DNA of 64,000 bases from Mycolicibacterium sp. CR10 (GCF_005222675.1 NZ_STGE01000068.1:248001-312000); one strand, 5' to 3'; counted from the stretch's first letter, positions 8,606 through 17,581 are shown. Made by a program: numbers and translations. Notes: generated from the letters alone by a model not told the origin.

Positions 8606-9853
8606 TTAGAAAACTGTGCCGTCACTGGCAATGGACAACGGTGGCAGACCGGCGCGCAGCCGCTGAGCCGACACGCGGCCGGCCGCCCAGGTACCGCCCT
8701 CCAGCACGCAGGCCAGCGGCATCCGGTCGGCGTCCCCGCCCAGGCGGGTGCGCACCAGCGGTGCCAGGTCGTCGAGCAGAGCGACGGTCAGCGCGCGCCA
8801 CTCAACCACCAATTCATCGGCCGGGCTCCAGGTGCGCGCAGCCCAACCGGGATCGCGCAGGCTCAGCACCCCGGCATCCAGCAGCAGGCCGCCGTTGCGG
8901 TACTCGGGCAATCCGGTCAGAGAATCGACTCCGGTCACCGCAACCCCGGCCCATTCGAACGGTTCGATCAACGAGTACGTAAGCCACTGGGACAGCTTGT
9001 GCAGTGGTAGCCACCCCGCGGTCAGGCCGGGCCCCGGCACCGCATCGTGGCGCCAGCAGTCACCCAGCCGATGGACTCCAATGGTGTTGCTGGACGGCCA
9101 GATCGGTGACAGCGAGGTCAGCAGCTGCGTCAGGATATGGTGGGCGTCCACCGAGCCGGCGGACGCGGCGAGCGCATCGAACAGGCCTCCGGGCCTGCCC
9201 GCGCCACCGAACACCTCGGGCTGGGTGGCCAGCGCGTCGCCGAGTGCACGCAGCAACTGCACACGACCGGCAAGGCCGACGAGGGGGTTGCCGGGGCCCG
9301 CCTGCAGCACGCCGGCGAGGCGGTCCTCGGTCAGCGCGCGCAGCGCGGCGGCGTCGACCTGTAGCGGGCGATCCGCGTCGCTGGAGAAGGCCCCGGAGAC
9401 GAACCCATGCCAGCTGGCGACGGCCAGCCCTTCAGATCGGGTGAACCGCGGTGCGGTGTCGCCGCGCCTCTCGACGAAACCCCAGTCGGCGCCGGCCCCG
9501 GCGTCGAGGAGCACGCTGACCACCGTCAGGTCGATCATGGCTCGGGCCCGCTCGCCCTCGTCGGCCCCGACGAGTAGGGCGTCGAGCTCGGCGCGGCGGT
9601 CCACCCCGCCAACCTCGAAATGACGCCACCGGCTGTGGTAGGGAATGTCGAGGTCCGGGTAGCGGCTGGAGGTGACGTCGGCGACCGCGTCGGCGGCCGC
9701 GTGCAGCTCGTCATCGTGCACGGCGAACCAGCGCGAATCCCCGGCGCGGGCGCGCTCGAGCAGATGCGCCGAACGTGATCGCACCGCGCCGGTGGTGCGC
9801 AGCGCTGCCACCGCGGCGTCGACGTCGGTCGCCGCGCCGGCGTCCAGGGTCAT
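8606..9853 (-). CDS. URC4/Urg3 family protein (DUF1688), uracil catabolism
   Basis: A 415-residue protein of the DUF1688 family, known in fungi as Urc4/Urg3 and needed for pyrimidine-ring breakdown by the URC route; its chemistry is not firmly established. Typical regions are HLLERARAGDSRWFAVHDDEL, RYPDLDIPYHSRWRHFEVGGVDR, GDCWRHDAVPGPGLTAGWLPLHKLSQWLTYSLIEP and LTGLPEYRNGGLLLDAGVL. Its start codon overlaps the stop of the upstream cyclohydrolase-like gene by 4 bp (9850-9853), which points to translational coupling. Confidence 0.92.
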   Translation of the reverse strand: MTLDAGAATDVDAAVAALRTTGAVRSRSAHLLERARAGDSRWFAVHDDELHAAADAVADVTSSRYPDLDIPYHSRWRHFEVGGVDRRAELDALLVGADEGERARAMIDLTVVSVLLDAGAGADWGFVERRGDTAPRFTRSEGLAVASWHGFVSGAFSSDADRPLQVDAAALRALTEDRLAGVLQAGPGNPLVGLAGRVQLLRALGDALATQPEVFGGAGRPGGLFDALAASAGSVDAHHILTQLLTSLSPIWPSSNTIGVHRLGDCWRHDAVPGPGLTAGWLPLHKLSQWLTYSLIEPFEWAGVAVTGVDSLTGLPEYRNGGLLLDAGVLSLRDPGWAARTWSPADELVVEWRALTVALLDDLAPLVRTRLGGDADRMPLACVLEGGTWAAGRVSAQRLRAGLPPLSIASDGTVF

Positions 9854-11127
9854 CCCTCCAGCCCCCGGCCCTTGGCCTTCTTCAGCTCCTCGGCGTCGGG
9901 CGCGGCTCCGGGCGTGTAGTAGCCGGCGGCGGTCTTCGCGTCGATCTCCACCTGCGCGTCCGCCGGGATCAACTCATCGGGGATCGACACCCGCTCACCG
10001 ACCTCGATGCCGGACCCGGTGATCGCGTCGTACTTCATGTTGCTCATCGATACCAGCCGGTGGATCTTCGTGATGCCCAGCCAGTGCAGCACGTCGGGCA
10101 TGAGTTCCTGAAATCGCATGTCCTGGACACCGGCGACGCACTCGGTGCGGGCGAAGTACTGATCGGCGGTGTCGCCGCCGACCTGGCGCTTGCGCGCGTT
10201 GTAGACGAGGAACTTGGTCACCTCGCCGAGCGCGCGGCCCTCCTTGCGTGAATAGGCGACCAGGCCGACCCCGCCGCGCTGCGCACCCAGGATGCACTCC
10301 TCGATCGCGTGCGTCAGGTAGGGCCGGCACGTGCAGATGTCGGAACCGAACACGTCCGATCCGTTGCACTCGTCGTGCACGCGTGCGGTCAGTTCGACGG
10401 CCGGATCGGCGAGGCCGCGGGGGTCGCCGAAGATGTAGACGGTCTGTCCGCCGATGGGCGGAAGGAACACGTCGAGATCGGATCGGGTGACCAGTTCCGG
10501 ATACATGCCGCCGGTCTCCTCGAAAAGCACGCGGCGCAAATCGGTTTCGCTGCAACCAAAGCGTCGGGCGATACCCGGCAGGTGCCAGACGGGCTCGACG
10601 GCGGCCTTGGTGACCTGCGCGGCGCCGGTCGGCAGCAGGACCGTGCCGTCAGGCGTAAGGCGACCCTTGTGGATAGCGTCGCTGATCTCGTGCAGGATCA
10701 CCTGCGCCTTCGTCACCGCGATTGTCGGCCGGATGTCGAGGCCCTTGGCGAGATCGTCGGCGAATGCGTCGGCGACCATCGCCCCCCACGGATCCAGGCT
10801 GACGATCGTCGCGGCGTCCGCCCATTGCGGATGGGGGCCGAAGACGTCGGTGGGCGAGGTGTTGGTCAGGTCGGCGCGGTGGTCGCGGGACAGCGCACCC
10901 GCGGCGACGGCCAAGGCCCGGTACACACCGTAGGCGCCGCTGTGCGCACCGATCACATTGCGATGGGCCCGCGTGCCGGTGGTTCCGACGACCGGGCCGC
11001 GCAGCGCCGCGGTGGGTGCACCCCAGGTGATAGCGGGTGCGCCGCTGCCCGCACTATGGGAGGTCAGCCTGATATGACCGCCCTCGGACTTGGCGGGAGG
11101 CGGGACGGCCGCTCCGGCGGGAGTCAT
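9850..11127 (-). CDS. GTP-cyclohydrolase-II-like protein, URC1 type
   Basis: 425 residues. The RibA-like fold carries the zinc cysteines in HDECNGSDVFGSDICTCRPY (C-x10-C-x-C) and the YSRKEGRALGEVTKF segment. The long N-terminal part, starting with the GGHIRLTSHSAGSGAP region and about 180 residues in all, is typical of Urc1, which acts on a uracil-derived substrate rather than making riboflavin precursor. The genes for riboflavin synthesis are absent here; instead URC4 and upp follow with a 4-bp overlap and a 13-bp gap. The start is ATG 11127, with GGAAGAGG about 12 nt upstream. A TATGCT hexamer lies about 45 bp upstream and may be its promoter. Confidence 0.92.
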   Translation of the reverse strand: MTPAGAAVPPPAKSEGGHIRLTSHSAGSGAPAITWGAPTAALRGPVVGTTGTRAHRNVIGAHSGAYGVYRALAVAAGALSRDHRADLTNTSPTDVFGPHPQWADAATIVSLDPWGAMVADAFADDLAKGLDIRPTIAVTKAQVILHEISDAIHKGRLTPDGTVLLPTGAAQVTKAAVEPVWHLPGIARRFGCSETDLRRVLFEETGGMYPELVTRSDLDVFLPPIGGQTVYIFGDPRGLADPAVELTARVHDECNGSDVFGSDICTCRPYLTHAIEECILGAQRGGVGLVAYSRKEGRALGEVTKFLVYNARKRQVGGDTADQYFARTECVAGVQDMRFQELMPDVLHWLGITKIHRLVSMSNMKYDAITGSGIEVGERVSIPDELIPADAQVEIDAKTAAGYYTPGAAPDAEELKKAKGRGLEG

Positions 11128-11280
11128 TCTGTTGGCACGCCTCTTCCTTCAGGGAAAGGCGCAAGCATAATCACTCGCGCGTGCCGGTGTCGGGTGATGA
11201 GGTCACCACGGCGCAGATCGGCGCCCCGCGGACCCATCGGTGTCCACCGAAATCTCCTGTGCACGAACATGTCCCGTTGA

Positions 11281-11991
11281 TCAGACCGGCCAGCCTTCGC
11301 GTCGGTGAGCGGCGTCGAAGAACATCCATTCGTACCGGGAGGTCGTCACGAAGTGGGCACGCGCGACCGCTTCGTCGGCAGGTGTCAGAGTAGGTCCGAT
11401 CCGGTCGGCGAGGCGCAGCACCTCGGTGACGGTCGCGGCGAACTCGTCGCCGCCGTAACTGTCGATCCATCGCTGATAGCGGGCATCGGTCGAGCCGCGC
11501 TGCAGCAGTTCGGCGCCCAGTTCGGCATAGATCCAGTAGCAGGGGAGTACCGCGGCCAGCCCGTCGGCAAAGGTGCCGCCGAACACGGTGGCGAGCAGAT
11601 AACTGTTGTAGGCCTGGGTGGTCGGGGTCGCCGGGGCGGCGTCGACCGCGTCCGAAGTCAATCCCAGGGCGGGAAGCAGTTGCCCGTGCAATGCCAACTC
11701 CACGTCGAAGACCTCGGCGGCATGCCGGGCGAACATTGCGGTGTCCGCCAGAGTGGGTGCCTTGGCGGCGACCACCGCCAGCGCGCGTGCGTAGGCGCGC
11801 AGGTAGTGGACGTCCTGCGCGACATAGTGAGCGAACGCGTCGGGGTCGAGACTGCCGTCGGTGAGCCCCGTGACGAACGGGTGGGCGACGATCGCGTCGA
11901 AGATCGGGCCGATCTCCGTCCACAGCCGGGTGGACCACGACTCGGGATCTGCTGGACCGATGCGCGGAGCAGCGCGGTGCGTCTGGGTCAT
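11281..11991 (-). CDS. tenA: TenA/thiaminase II family protein
   Basis: About 236 residues of the TenA haem-oxygenase-like helical fold: FVTGLTDGSLDPDAFAHYVAQDVHYLRAYARAL, then YNSYLL, AVLPCYWIYAELG (active-site Cys in PCYW), YQRWIDSYGGDEF and SRYEWMFFDAAHRREGWPV. TenA hydrolyses thiamin or its damaged pyrimidine moieties for salvage. ATG 11991 (MTQTHR) is preceded by GAAAGGA at 8 nt and is preferred over ATG 12000, which overlaps that site. No thiamin genes or TPP riboswitch are adjacent; the next gene, 153 bp downstream on the same strand, opens the URC operon, so a pyrimidine-related role is possible. Confidence 0.88.
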   Translation of the reverse strand: MTQTHRAAPRIGPADPESWSTRLWTEIGPIFDAIVAHPFVTGLTDGSLDPDAFAHYVAQDVHYLRAYARALAVVAAKAPTLADTAMFARHAAEVFDVELALHGQLLPALGLTSDAVDAAPATPTTQAYNSYLLATVFGGTFADGLAAVLPCYWIYAELGAELLQRGSTDARYQRWIDSYGGDEFAATVTEVLRLADRIGPTLTPADEAVARAHFVTTSRYEWMFFDAAHRREGWPV

Positions 11992-12029
11992 GCCGATCAT
12001 CCTTTCAGCGATGAGTAATCGGCACCCGG

Positions 12030-12043
12030 TCGGTCAATACCGA
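12030..12043. promoter_or_regulatory. Short inverted repeat between divergent genes
   Basis: TCGGT and ACCGA arms flank a CAAT spacer in the 88-bp gap between the tenA-like and DUF899 genes. It could be an operator for either direction. Evidence is limited to symmetry and position. Confidence 0.3.
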
Positions 12044-12079
12044 AGACAACATCGATAAACCTGCCGGAGGGTGACTGTG

Positions 12080-12781
12080 ATGACCGATTCGACCGCACTA
12101 CCACCAGTGGTGGATGCCACGACCTGGCGCGAAGAGCTCGACAAACTCCGCGTGCGGGAGAAAGCCGCCACCCGCGAACTGGATGCGATCGCCGCGGCGC
12201 GGCGCCGCCTGCCGATGGTGCAGATGCCGGACTACACGCTGATGGGCGAGGACGGCCCGATCCGCCTTGTCGATGTCTTCGAAGGCCGATCACAACTCAT
12301 CGTGTACAACCACATGTGGTCCGACGGAGCGCAGTGGCAGTGCGGCGGCTGCACCGGCTACACCTCGCAGTTCACCCGCCTGGAATTCCTCGACAACTAC
12401 GACGCGCGGTTCGTCATCGTCACCTCGGGTCCCATCGACGAAGCACTCGCGTACCGGGAGCGGGTCGGCAACACGATGGCGTGGTACTCGTCGTCGGAGA
12501 GCCCGTTCGCGACCGACGTGGACGCGGCGCCCAATACCGGCTTCGGCGTCAATGTGTTTCTGCGCGACGGCGATACCGTCTACCGCACCTGGCACACCAA
12601 CGGCCGGGGCACCGAGCAGCTCAGCCATTCGTTCCCGCTCATCGATGTCCTGCCGTGGGGCCGGCAGGAGGAATGGCAGGATTCGCCCGACGGCTGGCCG
12701 AAGCGACCGACGTATTCGGGTTGGCTCGATTCCGAGGACATCGCGCGGCTGTACGGGGAATCCGCGTCCCACCGCGTCTGA
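12080..12781 (+). CDS. DUF899 thioredoxin-fold protein
   Basis: 233 residues of the DUF899 family (thioredoxin-like): YTLMGEDGPIRLVDVFEGRSQLIVYNHMW, CGGCTGYTSQF with a C-x2-C pair, FVIVTSGP and FGVNVFLRDGDTVYRTWHTNGRGTEQLSH. Members are often annotated as AhpC/TSA-like; the activity is not established. ATG 12080 has GGAGG 9 nt upstream and is preferred over GTG 12071, which abuts that site. It sits next to tpx on the same strand, which supports a redox role. Confidence 0.85.
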   Translation: MTDSTALPPVVDATTWREELDKLRVREKAATRELDAIAAARRRLPMVQMPDYTLMGEDGPIRLVDVFEGRSQLIVYNHMWSDGAQWQCGGCTGYTSQFTRLEFLDNYDARFVIVTSGPIDEALAYRERVGNTMAWYSSSESPFATDVDAAPNTGFGVNVFLRDGDTVYRTWHTNGRGTEQLSHSFPLIDVLPWGRQEEWQDSPDGWPKRPTYSGWLDSEDIARLYGESASHRV

Positions 12782-12832
12782 GGTCCGACACCCCCGCGAG
12801 ACGCCGGGCGTCCCGCTTGGCAGACTGTGCCC

Positions 12833-13330
12833 ATGGCTCAGATAACCCTGCGGGGAAACGCGATCAAGACCGTCGGAGAACTGCCCGCTGTCGGCTCGCC
12901 GGCGCCAGGCTTCACGCTCACGGGCACAGATCTGGGTACGGTCAGCGCCGATCAGTTTCGCGACAAGCCGCTGCTGCTGAACATCTTCCCGTCCGTCGAC
13001 ACCCCGGTCTGCGCGGCCAGCGTGCGGACGTTCAACGAGAGGGCCGCCGCGGGCGGCGTTTCGGTGCTGTGTGTATCGAAGGATCTGCCTTTCGCGCAGA
13101 AGCGGTTCTGCGGCGCCGAGGACATCGAGCACGTGACCACGGCGTCGGCCTTTCGTGACAGCTTCGGTGAGGACTACGGCATCACGATCACCGATGGCCC
13201 GATGGCCGGGTTGCTTGGCCGCGCGATTGTCGTGATCGGGACGGACGGCAACGTCTCCTACACCGAACTGGTGCCTGAGATCGGGCAGGAACCCGACTAC
13301 GACGCGGCACTGGCGGCACTCGGTTCGTGA
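12833..13330 (+). CDS. tpx: Thiol peroxidase Tpx
   Basis: Atypical 2-Cys peroxiredoxin reducing alkyl hydroperoxides through thioredoxin. At 165 residues it has the expected length. The peroxidatic Cys is in PSVDTPVCAASVRTFN and the resolving Cys in RFCGAEDIEHVTTASAFR. The ATG at 12833 (MAQITLRG) gives the family start; an in-frame GTG lies two codons upstream. No clear SD is seen. It is 51 bp after the DUF899 gene, perhaps one transcript. Confidence 0.96.
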   Translation: MAQITLRGNAIKTVGELPAVGSPAPGFTLTGTDLGTVSADQFRDKPLLLNIFPSVDTPVCAASVRTFNERAAAGGVSVLCVSKDLPFAQKRFCGAEDIEHVTTASAFRDSFGEDYGITITDGPMAGLLGRAIVVIGTDGNVSYTELVPEIGQEPDYDAALAALGS

Positions 13331-13524
13331 CGCGCGACACACCCTAGAGGGCGATCCGCCGCGATAGGTCACCGTTCGATTCCGGAACCGCATCTCCTTG
13401 ATCCACCATCCTGCGACAACGCAAATACCCGCCTTCTGGTGGTGTAGAAGTGGTCATAGTGACTGTTGTGAATTGAGAGTTCAGTGCCATCCGGGCGCTG
13501 ACGTCTGGGAATGGTGGAACTGCA

Positions 13525-14127
13525 ATGCGACGCGTCTTAGTCCTCGTGATCGGTCTCGCGCTCCTGGTGGCGACACCGGGACTCGCGGCGGCGGACATCA
13601 CGCGGTCGGCGACCAATCAGAAGGCCGTCGAGCTCGTGATCGCGCGCGCCCTTTCCCAGCGTGGCGTCCCGTTCGCGTACGGCGGTGGCGGCGCAACCGG
13701 TCCCAGCAAGGGCACCGTCGCGGTACCGGAACCGGACCAGGCCGAAGTCGATGCGTCCGCGCTGGATCTGACGGCACCCGGGCTCGGCCTACCGGCCGCC
13801 ACCACCCCGGACGCTCCCGTCCCTGCGCCCGAGCCGCGCCGTGTCGAGGCCGTCGGATTCGATGCCTCAGGCCTGATGGTGTACGCCTATGCCGGTGCGG
13901 GCGTGAAGTTGCCCCGCTCATCGGGCGAGCAGTACAAAGTCGGCCAGAAGGTCTTGCCGAGCCTTGCGCTGCCGGGCGATCTGCTGTTCTACGGCCCCGA
14001 GGGAACCCAGAGCGTGGCGCTGTTCATCGGCAACGGGCAGATGGTCGAGACCACCGACACGGGCGTGACCGTCTCGCCGGTTCGCACCAAGGACATGACG
14101 CCGTACCTGGTGCGCATCATCGCCTGA
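13525..14127 (+). CDS. RipD-like NlpC/P60 protein, catalytically inactive
   Basis: A secreted 200-residue protein. The signal peptide is residues 1-23 (MRRVLVLVIGLALLVATPGLAAA). The NlpC/P60 fold follows, interrupted by a Pro-rich insert (about 65-108). In active members the nucleophile sits in FDCSGL and the His in HVGIYIGNG; here they read FDASGLMVYAYAGAGVKLPR and SVALFIGNGQMVE, so Cys is Ala and His is Ser. The same replacements mark RipD (Rv1566c), which binds peptidoglycan without cutting it. The C-terminal repeats of RipD are absent. The likely role is cell-wall binding or regulation in the envelope. Confidence 0.88.
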   Translation: MRRVLVLVIGLALLVATPGLAAADITRSATNQKAVELVIARALSQRGVPFAYGGGGATGPSKGTVAVPEPDQAEVDASALDLTAPGLGLPAATTPDAPVPAPEPRRVEAVGFDASGLMVYAYAGAGVKLPRSSGEQYKVGQKVLPSLALPGDLLFYGPEGTQSVALFIGNGQMVETTDTGVTVSPVRTKDMTPYLVRIIA

Positions 14128-14259
14128 TCGTTCACGCTAAGATGCTGCACTGCAACAGTTTTGGAAGCTCCACGACGCCAGTGCACCAGAAGAACCCGGC
14201 GCGCAGGGTTGACCGAAAGAGCCAGACCTGACCGGGGTCGGGACGCTTAGACTGACGGC

Positions 14260-16104
14260 ATGAACGGCAGTGTGGGTCCGGACGCCGTCGTGGGCGAGGG
14301 CCTGCTGCAGATCGAGGACTGCCTCGACGCCGATGGCGGCGTGGTGTTGCCGTCCGGGGTCAACCTGATCTCGTTGATCGAACGCAACATCGCCACCGTC
14401 GCCGACGCAATCGCCTACCGGTATCTCGATTTCACCGGGCCCGACGGTGGCCGGGCCGTCGAAATGACATGGCGCGAGCTCGGCATCCGGATGAAGGCGA
14501 TCGGCGCGCACGTGCAACGCGCGGCCTCGACGGGCGACCGGGTCGCCGTGCTGGCGCCCCAGGGCCTCGACTATGTCGCCGGCTTCTATGCCGCGATCCG
14601 GGCCGGAACCATCGCGGTGCCCTTGTTCGCACCCGAACTACCGGGCCACACCGAAAGGCTCGACACCGCACTGCGTGACGCACAACCCTCCGCGGTCCTG
14701 ACGACCGCGGCCGCCCGCGGTAGCGTCGAGGCCTTCCTCGACACCAGGATCGACAAGCGACAACGACCCGAGGTCATCGTCATCGACGACATTCCGGACG
14801 CGGCGGCCGATGACTTCGACCCGGTCGTCATCGACGCCGACGACGTCTCCCACCTGCAGTACACAGGTGGTGCGACACGACCGCCCGTGGGTGTCGAGAT
14901 CACCCACCGTGCCGTCGGGACCAACCTGATTCAGATGATTCTGTCGATCGACCTGCTCGACCGGAACACCCACGGTGTCAGCTGGTTACCGCTCTATCAC
15001 GACATGGGCCTGTCGATGATCGGCTTCCCCGCCGTCTACGGCGGTCACTCCACGTTGATGTCGCCCACGGCGTTCGTGCGCAGGCCGCTGCGCTGGATCG
15101 AGGCGTTGTCCGCAGGATCCGCGATCGGCCGGGTGGTGACCGCCGCACCCAACTTCGCCTACGAATGGGCGGCACAGCGTGGGCGGCCCGCCGAGGGGTC
15201 GGGGATAGACCTGCGCAATGTGGTGATGATCATCGGCTCTGAGCCGGTCAGCATCGACGCCATCACCACGTTCAATTCTGCGTTCTCACCGTTCGGCCTG
15301 CCGCGCAACGCCTTCAAGCCGTCGTACGGGATTGCTGAGGCGACGTTGTTCGTCTCCACCATCGCGCCTTCCGATGAGGCACGGGTCGTGTATCTCGATC
15401 GTCAGCAGCTTGCCGAAGGCCGAGCCGTGCAGGTCGGTGCCGATGACCCGCGAGCAACGGCTCAGGTGTCCTGCGGCCACGTCGCACGAAGCCAGTGGTG
15501 TGTGATCGTCGACCCCGAGACCGCCGCCGAGTCACCCGACGGGCAGGTCGGCGAGATCTGGTTGCAGGGCGACAACATCGGCCGGGGTTACTGGGGGAGG
15601 CCGCAGGACACCGAGCGGACCTTCCACGCGCGCATCCACTCCACCCTGCCCTTCGGAAGCCACACCGTCGGCGCTCGGATTCCCGGGTCATGGCTCCGCA
15701 CAGGCGATCTCGGGCTCTATCTCGACGGTGAGCTCTTCGTCACCGGTCGCATCGCCGACATTGTCACCGTGGACGGGAACGACCATTACCCCCAGGACAT
15801 CGAGACCACCGCCGCCCAGGCATCCGCGATCGTGCGGCGCGGATACGCCGTGGCCTTCACGGTGTCCGGGGACTGCGGCGAGGGCAGCGAGGGCGTGGTG
15901 ATCGTCGCCGAGCGCGCGACCGGCACTGCCCGGCTTGATCTTTCGGCGGCGACCGAGGCAATCAAGGATATGGTGCGGCGCCGCCATGGAACTCCGGTCG
16001 TCGACGTACGCATCATGCCCGCCGGGTCGATCCCGCGGACCACGAGCGGCAAGCTGGCGCGCCGCGCGTGCCGGATCGCGTATCTCGACGGCGCCTTCGA
16101 CTGA
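14260..16104 (+). CDS. Fatty-acyl-AMP ligase (FAAL, FadD32-like)
   Basis: A 614-residue adenylate-forming enzyme that activates long fatty acids as acyl-AMP, normally for a polyketide synthase. It has the FadD32-like opening SGVNLISLIERNIATVADAIAYRYLDF, WLPLYHDMGLSMIGFPAVYGG, PSYGIAEATLFVST, the FAAL insertion region, WLRTGDLGLYLDGELFVTGRIADIVTVDGNDHYPQDIE and the C-terminal Lys in RTTSGKLARRA. The P-loop, usually YTSGSTRxPxG, reads YTGGATRPPVG, losing both serines. No Pks or acyl-carrier gene lies nearby, so the acceptor of the acyl group is unknown. Confidence 0.9.
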   Translation: MNGSVGPDAVVGEGLLQIEDCLDADGGVVLPSGVNLISLIERNIATVADAIAYRYLDFTGPDGGRAVEMTWRELGIRMKAIGAHVQRAASTGDRVAVLAPQGLDYVAGFYAAIRAGTIAVPLFAPELPGHTERLDTALRDAQPSAVLTTAAARGSVEAFLDTRIDKRQRPEVIVIDDIPDAAADDFDPVVIDADDVSHLQYTGGATRPPVGVEITHRAVGTNLIQMILSIDLLDRNTHGVSWLPLYHDMGLSMIGFPAVYGGHSTLMSPTAFVRRPLRWIEALSAGSAIGRVVTAAPNFAYEWAAQRGRPAEGSGIDLRNVVMIIGSEPVSIDAITTFNSAFSPFGLPRNAFKPSYGIAEATLFVSTIAPSDEARVVYLDRQQLAEGRAVQVGADDPRATAQVSCGHVARSQWCVIVDPETAAESPDGQVGEIWLQGDNIGRGYWGRPQDTERTFHARIHSTLPFGSHTVGARIPGSWLRTGDLGLYLDGELFVTGRIADIVTVDGNDHYPQDIETTAAQASAIVRRGYAVAFTVSGDCGEGSEGVVIVAERATGTARLDLSAATEAIKDMVRRRHGTPVVDVRIMPAGSIPRTTSGKLARRACRIAYLDGAFD

Positions 16105-16156
16105 TCCGGTCAGGCGGGCGGCACCGCTCCAGCGGCCGCCGTCGAACCCCGGTGCA

Positions 16157-16798
16157 TCAGCTGATGGCGACGAACGGACTCAGGACGTCCCGGACGAACT
16201 GCGCGATGTTGATCGACGGGTTCTGGTCGGGGAAACTCACGGTCGCCAGGACATTGCCGCCCGCGTCGGCGAAGTTCCCGTCGGCGCGGTCCTGATGTGA
16301 CGACGAGGTCACCAGGATGATTCCTGATGTACCCGCCTTCTTGGCCAGTGGCACCGAAAAGGCGGCATTCTGCACGGTGCTGCTGGCTCGCTCCTCGAGG
16401 ATGATCCGCTCCCGTGGCGTGCCGTACAGACGCAGCATCTTGCCCATCTGCTCGGCCTCGGTGTTGCCGTTGCGCGGATTGCCACCGGTCACGATGATCG
16501 GCGCCTGCGGGAAGAGTTGCGCGACCGCCAAACCGGCGAGGACTCGGGTGTGCAGAATCAGGCGCATCGTGCCGTCCGGTTTCAGGCCGTAGCCGAGGAT
16601 GACGATCGCCGGCTTGGAGAAATCCTTGGCCACCACCGGTGGCGCCGCGTTGGCGGTGCCCACGGATGTACCGGAAACGCCGAACGCACCGCCACCGAGC
16701 AACGCGACGGCCAACGCCGCGGCCACGAGGACCGCTCTGAATCGGGACGCCGTTGCACGACGCCGCACCGAGGATGTTTCAGTCATCGTCAATTTCAT
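16157..16798 (-). CDS. Secreted YdcF/DUF218 family protein
   Basis: About 213 residues with an N-terminal membrane or signal segment (FRAVLVAAALAVALLGGGAFG, preceded by arginines). The DUF218 Rossmann-like domain has VILGYGLKPDGTMRLILHTRVLAGLAVAQLFPQAPIIVTGG, then NTEAEQMGKMLRLYG, ERIILEERASSTVQNAAFS and ILVTSSSHQDRADGNF. Relatives include SanA and ElyC, linked to envelope maintenance. Several starts are possible (16858, 16813, 16798, 16786); 16798 (MKLTMTETSS) keeps a compact signal peptide. The upstream open frame would overlap the divergent neighbour. Confidence 0.82.
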   Translation of the reverse strand: MKLTMTETSSVRRRATASRFRAVLVAAALAVALLGGGAFGVSGTSVGTANAAPPVVAKDFSKPAIVILGYGLKPDGTMRLILHTRVLAGLAVAQLFPQAPIIVTGGNPRNGNTEAEQMGKMLRLYGTPRERIILEERASSTVQNAAFSVPLAKKAGTSGIILVTSSSHQDRADGNFADAGGNVLATVSFPDQNPSINIAQFVRDVLSPFVAIS

Positions 16799-16908
16799 CG
16801 CCGGTGCCCGCCCAGTCATTACGTTCCGGTCTCGAAGCGCAAACGATGCAGCGATCAATTGCGGTCGCAGTAGGCACGATCAGCCAAGACGTGGTCTGGT
16901 GGAAAGTG

Positions 16909-17397
16909 ATGTCCTCCTACCGCACAACTGCCCTCCGGGTGGCTCTCGCCACCACCGCCGGCGCGGCGCTTCTTGTCGTCGCGGCGCCCCCGGCGTCCCC
17001 GGCGCCGGCCTTCGATAGCCAGGGCTATATCGATTCGACCGCCCGCTGTACCGCACCCGACACGGCGGTCGTCTTCGGCAGCACCGCCGGCTCTCGGGTC
17101 GCGATCTGCAACACCCCCGACGGCGACCTGGAGTACCGCGGGGTGCGGGTGCGCGACGGCGCCAAGCTCATCGCCGAAGCGACGCGATCAGCGGACGGTG
17201 CGTTCACCGCCACCCGGGACGGGATCGACTACATGGTGACCTCGAGTGACCTGGTGATCAGCGCGGGGGAGCGGGTGATCCGCGACGAACCGATGGTGGA
17301 TTTCCACCGGCCGGGATCGGCCGCGGCACCGGAGGAGACGCCGACACCCACCACGCCCCTGCCGCCACCCCTGGCGGCCGAGGAGGGCGGCAGCTGA
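16909..17397 (+). CDS. Secreted mycobacterial protein of unknown function
   Basis: 162 residues with a signal peptide (RTTALRVALATTAGAALLVVAAPPASPAPA) and a small domain with two cysteines (TARCTAPDTAVVFG, VAICNTPDGDLEYRGVRV) that could form a disulfide. The C-terminal tail is Pro/Thr-rich (ETPTPTTPLPPPLAAEE). Homologues in my memory are confined to mycobacteria and uncharacterised. ATG 16909 (MSSYRTT) is chosen because it starts the signal peptide; GGAAAG lies only 2 nt before it, and GTG 16906 is an alternative. The open frame extends to 16753 but without coding character. Confidence 0.75.
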   Translation: MSSYRTTALRVALATTAGAALLVVAAPPASPAPAFDSQGYIDSTARCTAPDTAVVFGSTAGSRVAICNTPDGDLEYRGVRVRDGAKLIAEATRSADGAFTATRDGIDYMVTSSDLVISAGERVIRDEPMVDFHRPGSAAAPEETPTPTTPLPPPLAAEEGGS

Positions 17398-17565
17398 CAC
17401 GCTGCGCCTCGACGGGACGCCAGCGTGATCGCGGGCGGCTTCGACTGCAGGAGTCGTTGACGAAATGGGCCCGGGGATCCGATTTCGATATGTACGGGGA
17501 ACGAACGGCCACGAAATCCGTCGTGTCGTTGAATTTCATTTGCTGCGTGAATGGGCTGAAATTAA

Positions 17566-17581
17566 CTGACGCATGCGTCAG
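17566..17581. promoter_or_regulatory. Perfect 16-bp palindrome in a long AT-richer leader
   Basis: CTGACGCATGCGTCAG is its own reverse complement. It lies in the 292-bp gap before the secreted protein gene at 17690, a stretch clearly richer in A and T than its surroundings. Size and symmetry fit a dimeric repressor or activator site. The regulator is unknown. Confidence 0.5.

Noticed and set aside
12001..12079. TPP riboswitch before tenA
   Set aside because: The gap is only 79-88 bp and no CTGAGA-type thi-box element is visible.
14260..16104. FadD32-Pks13 mycolate locus
   Set aside because: No pks13, accD4 or fbp-type neighbours flank the ligase.
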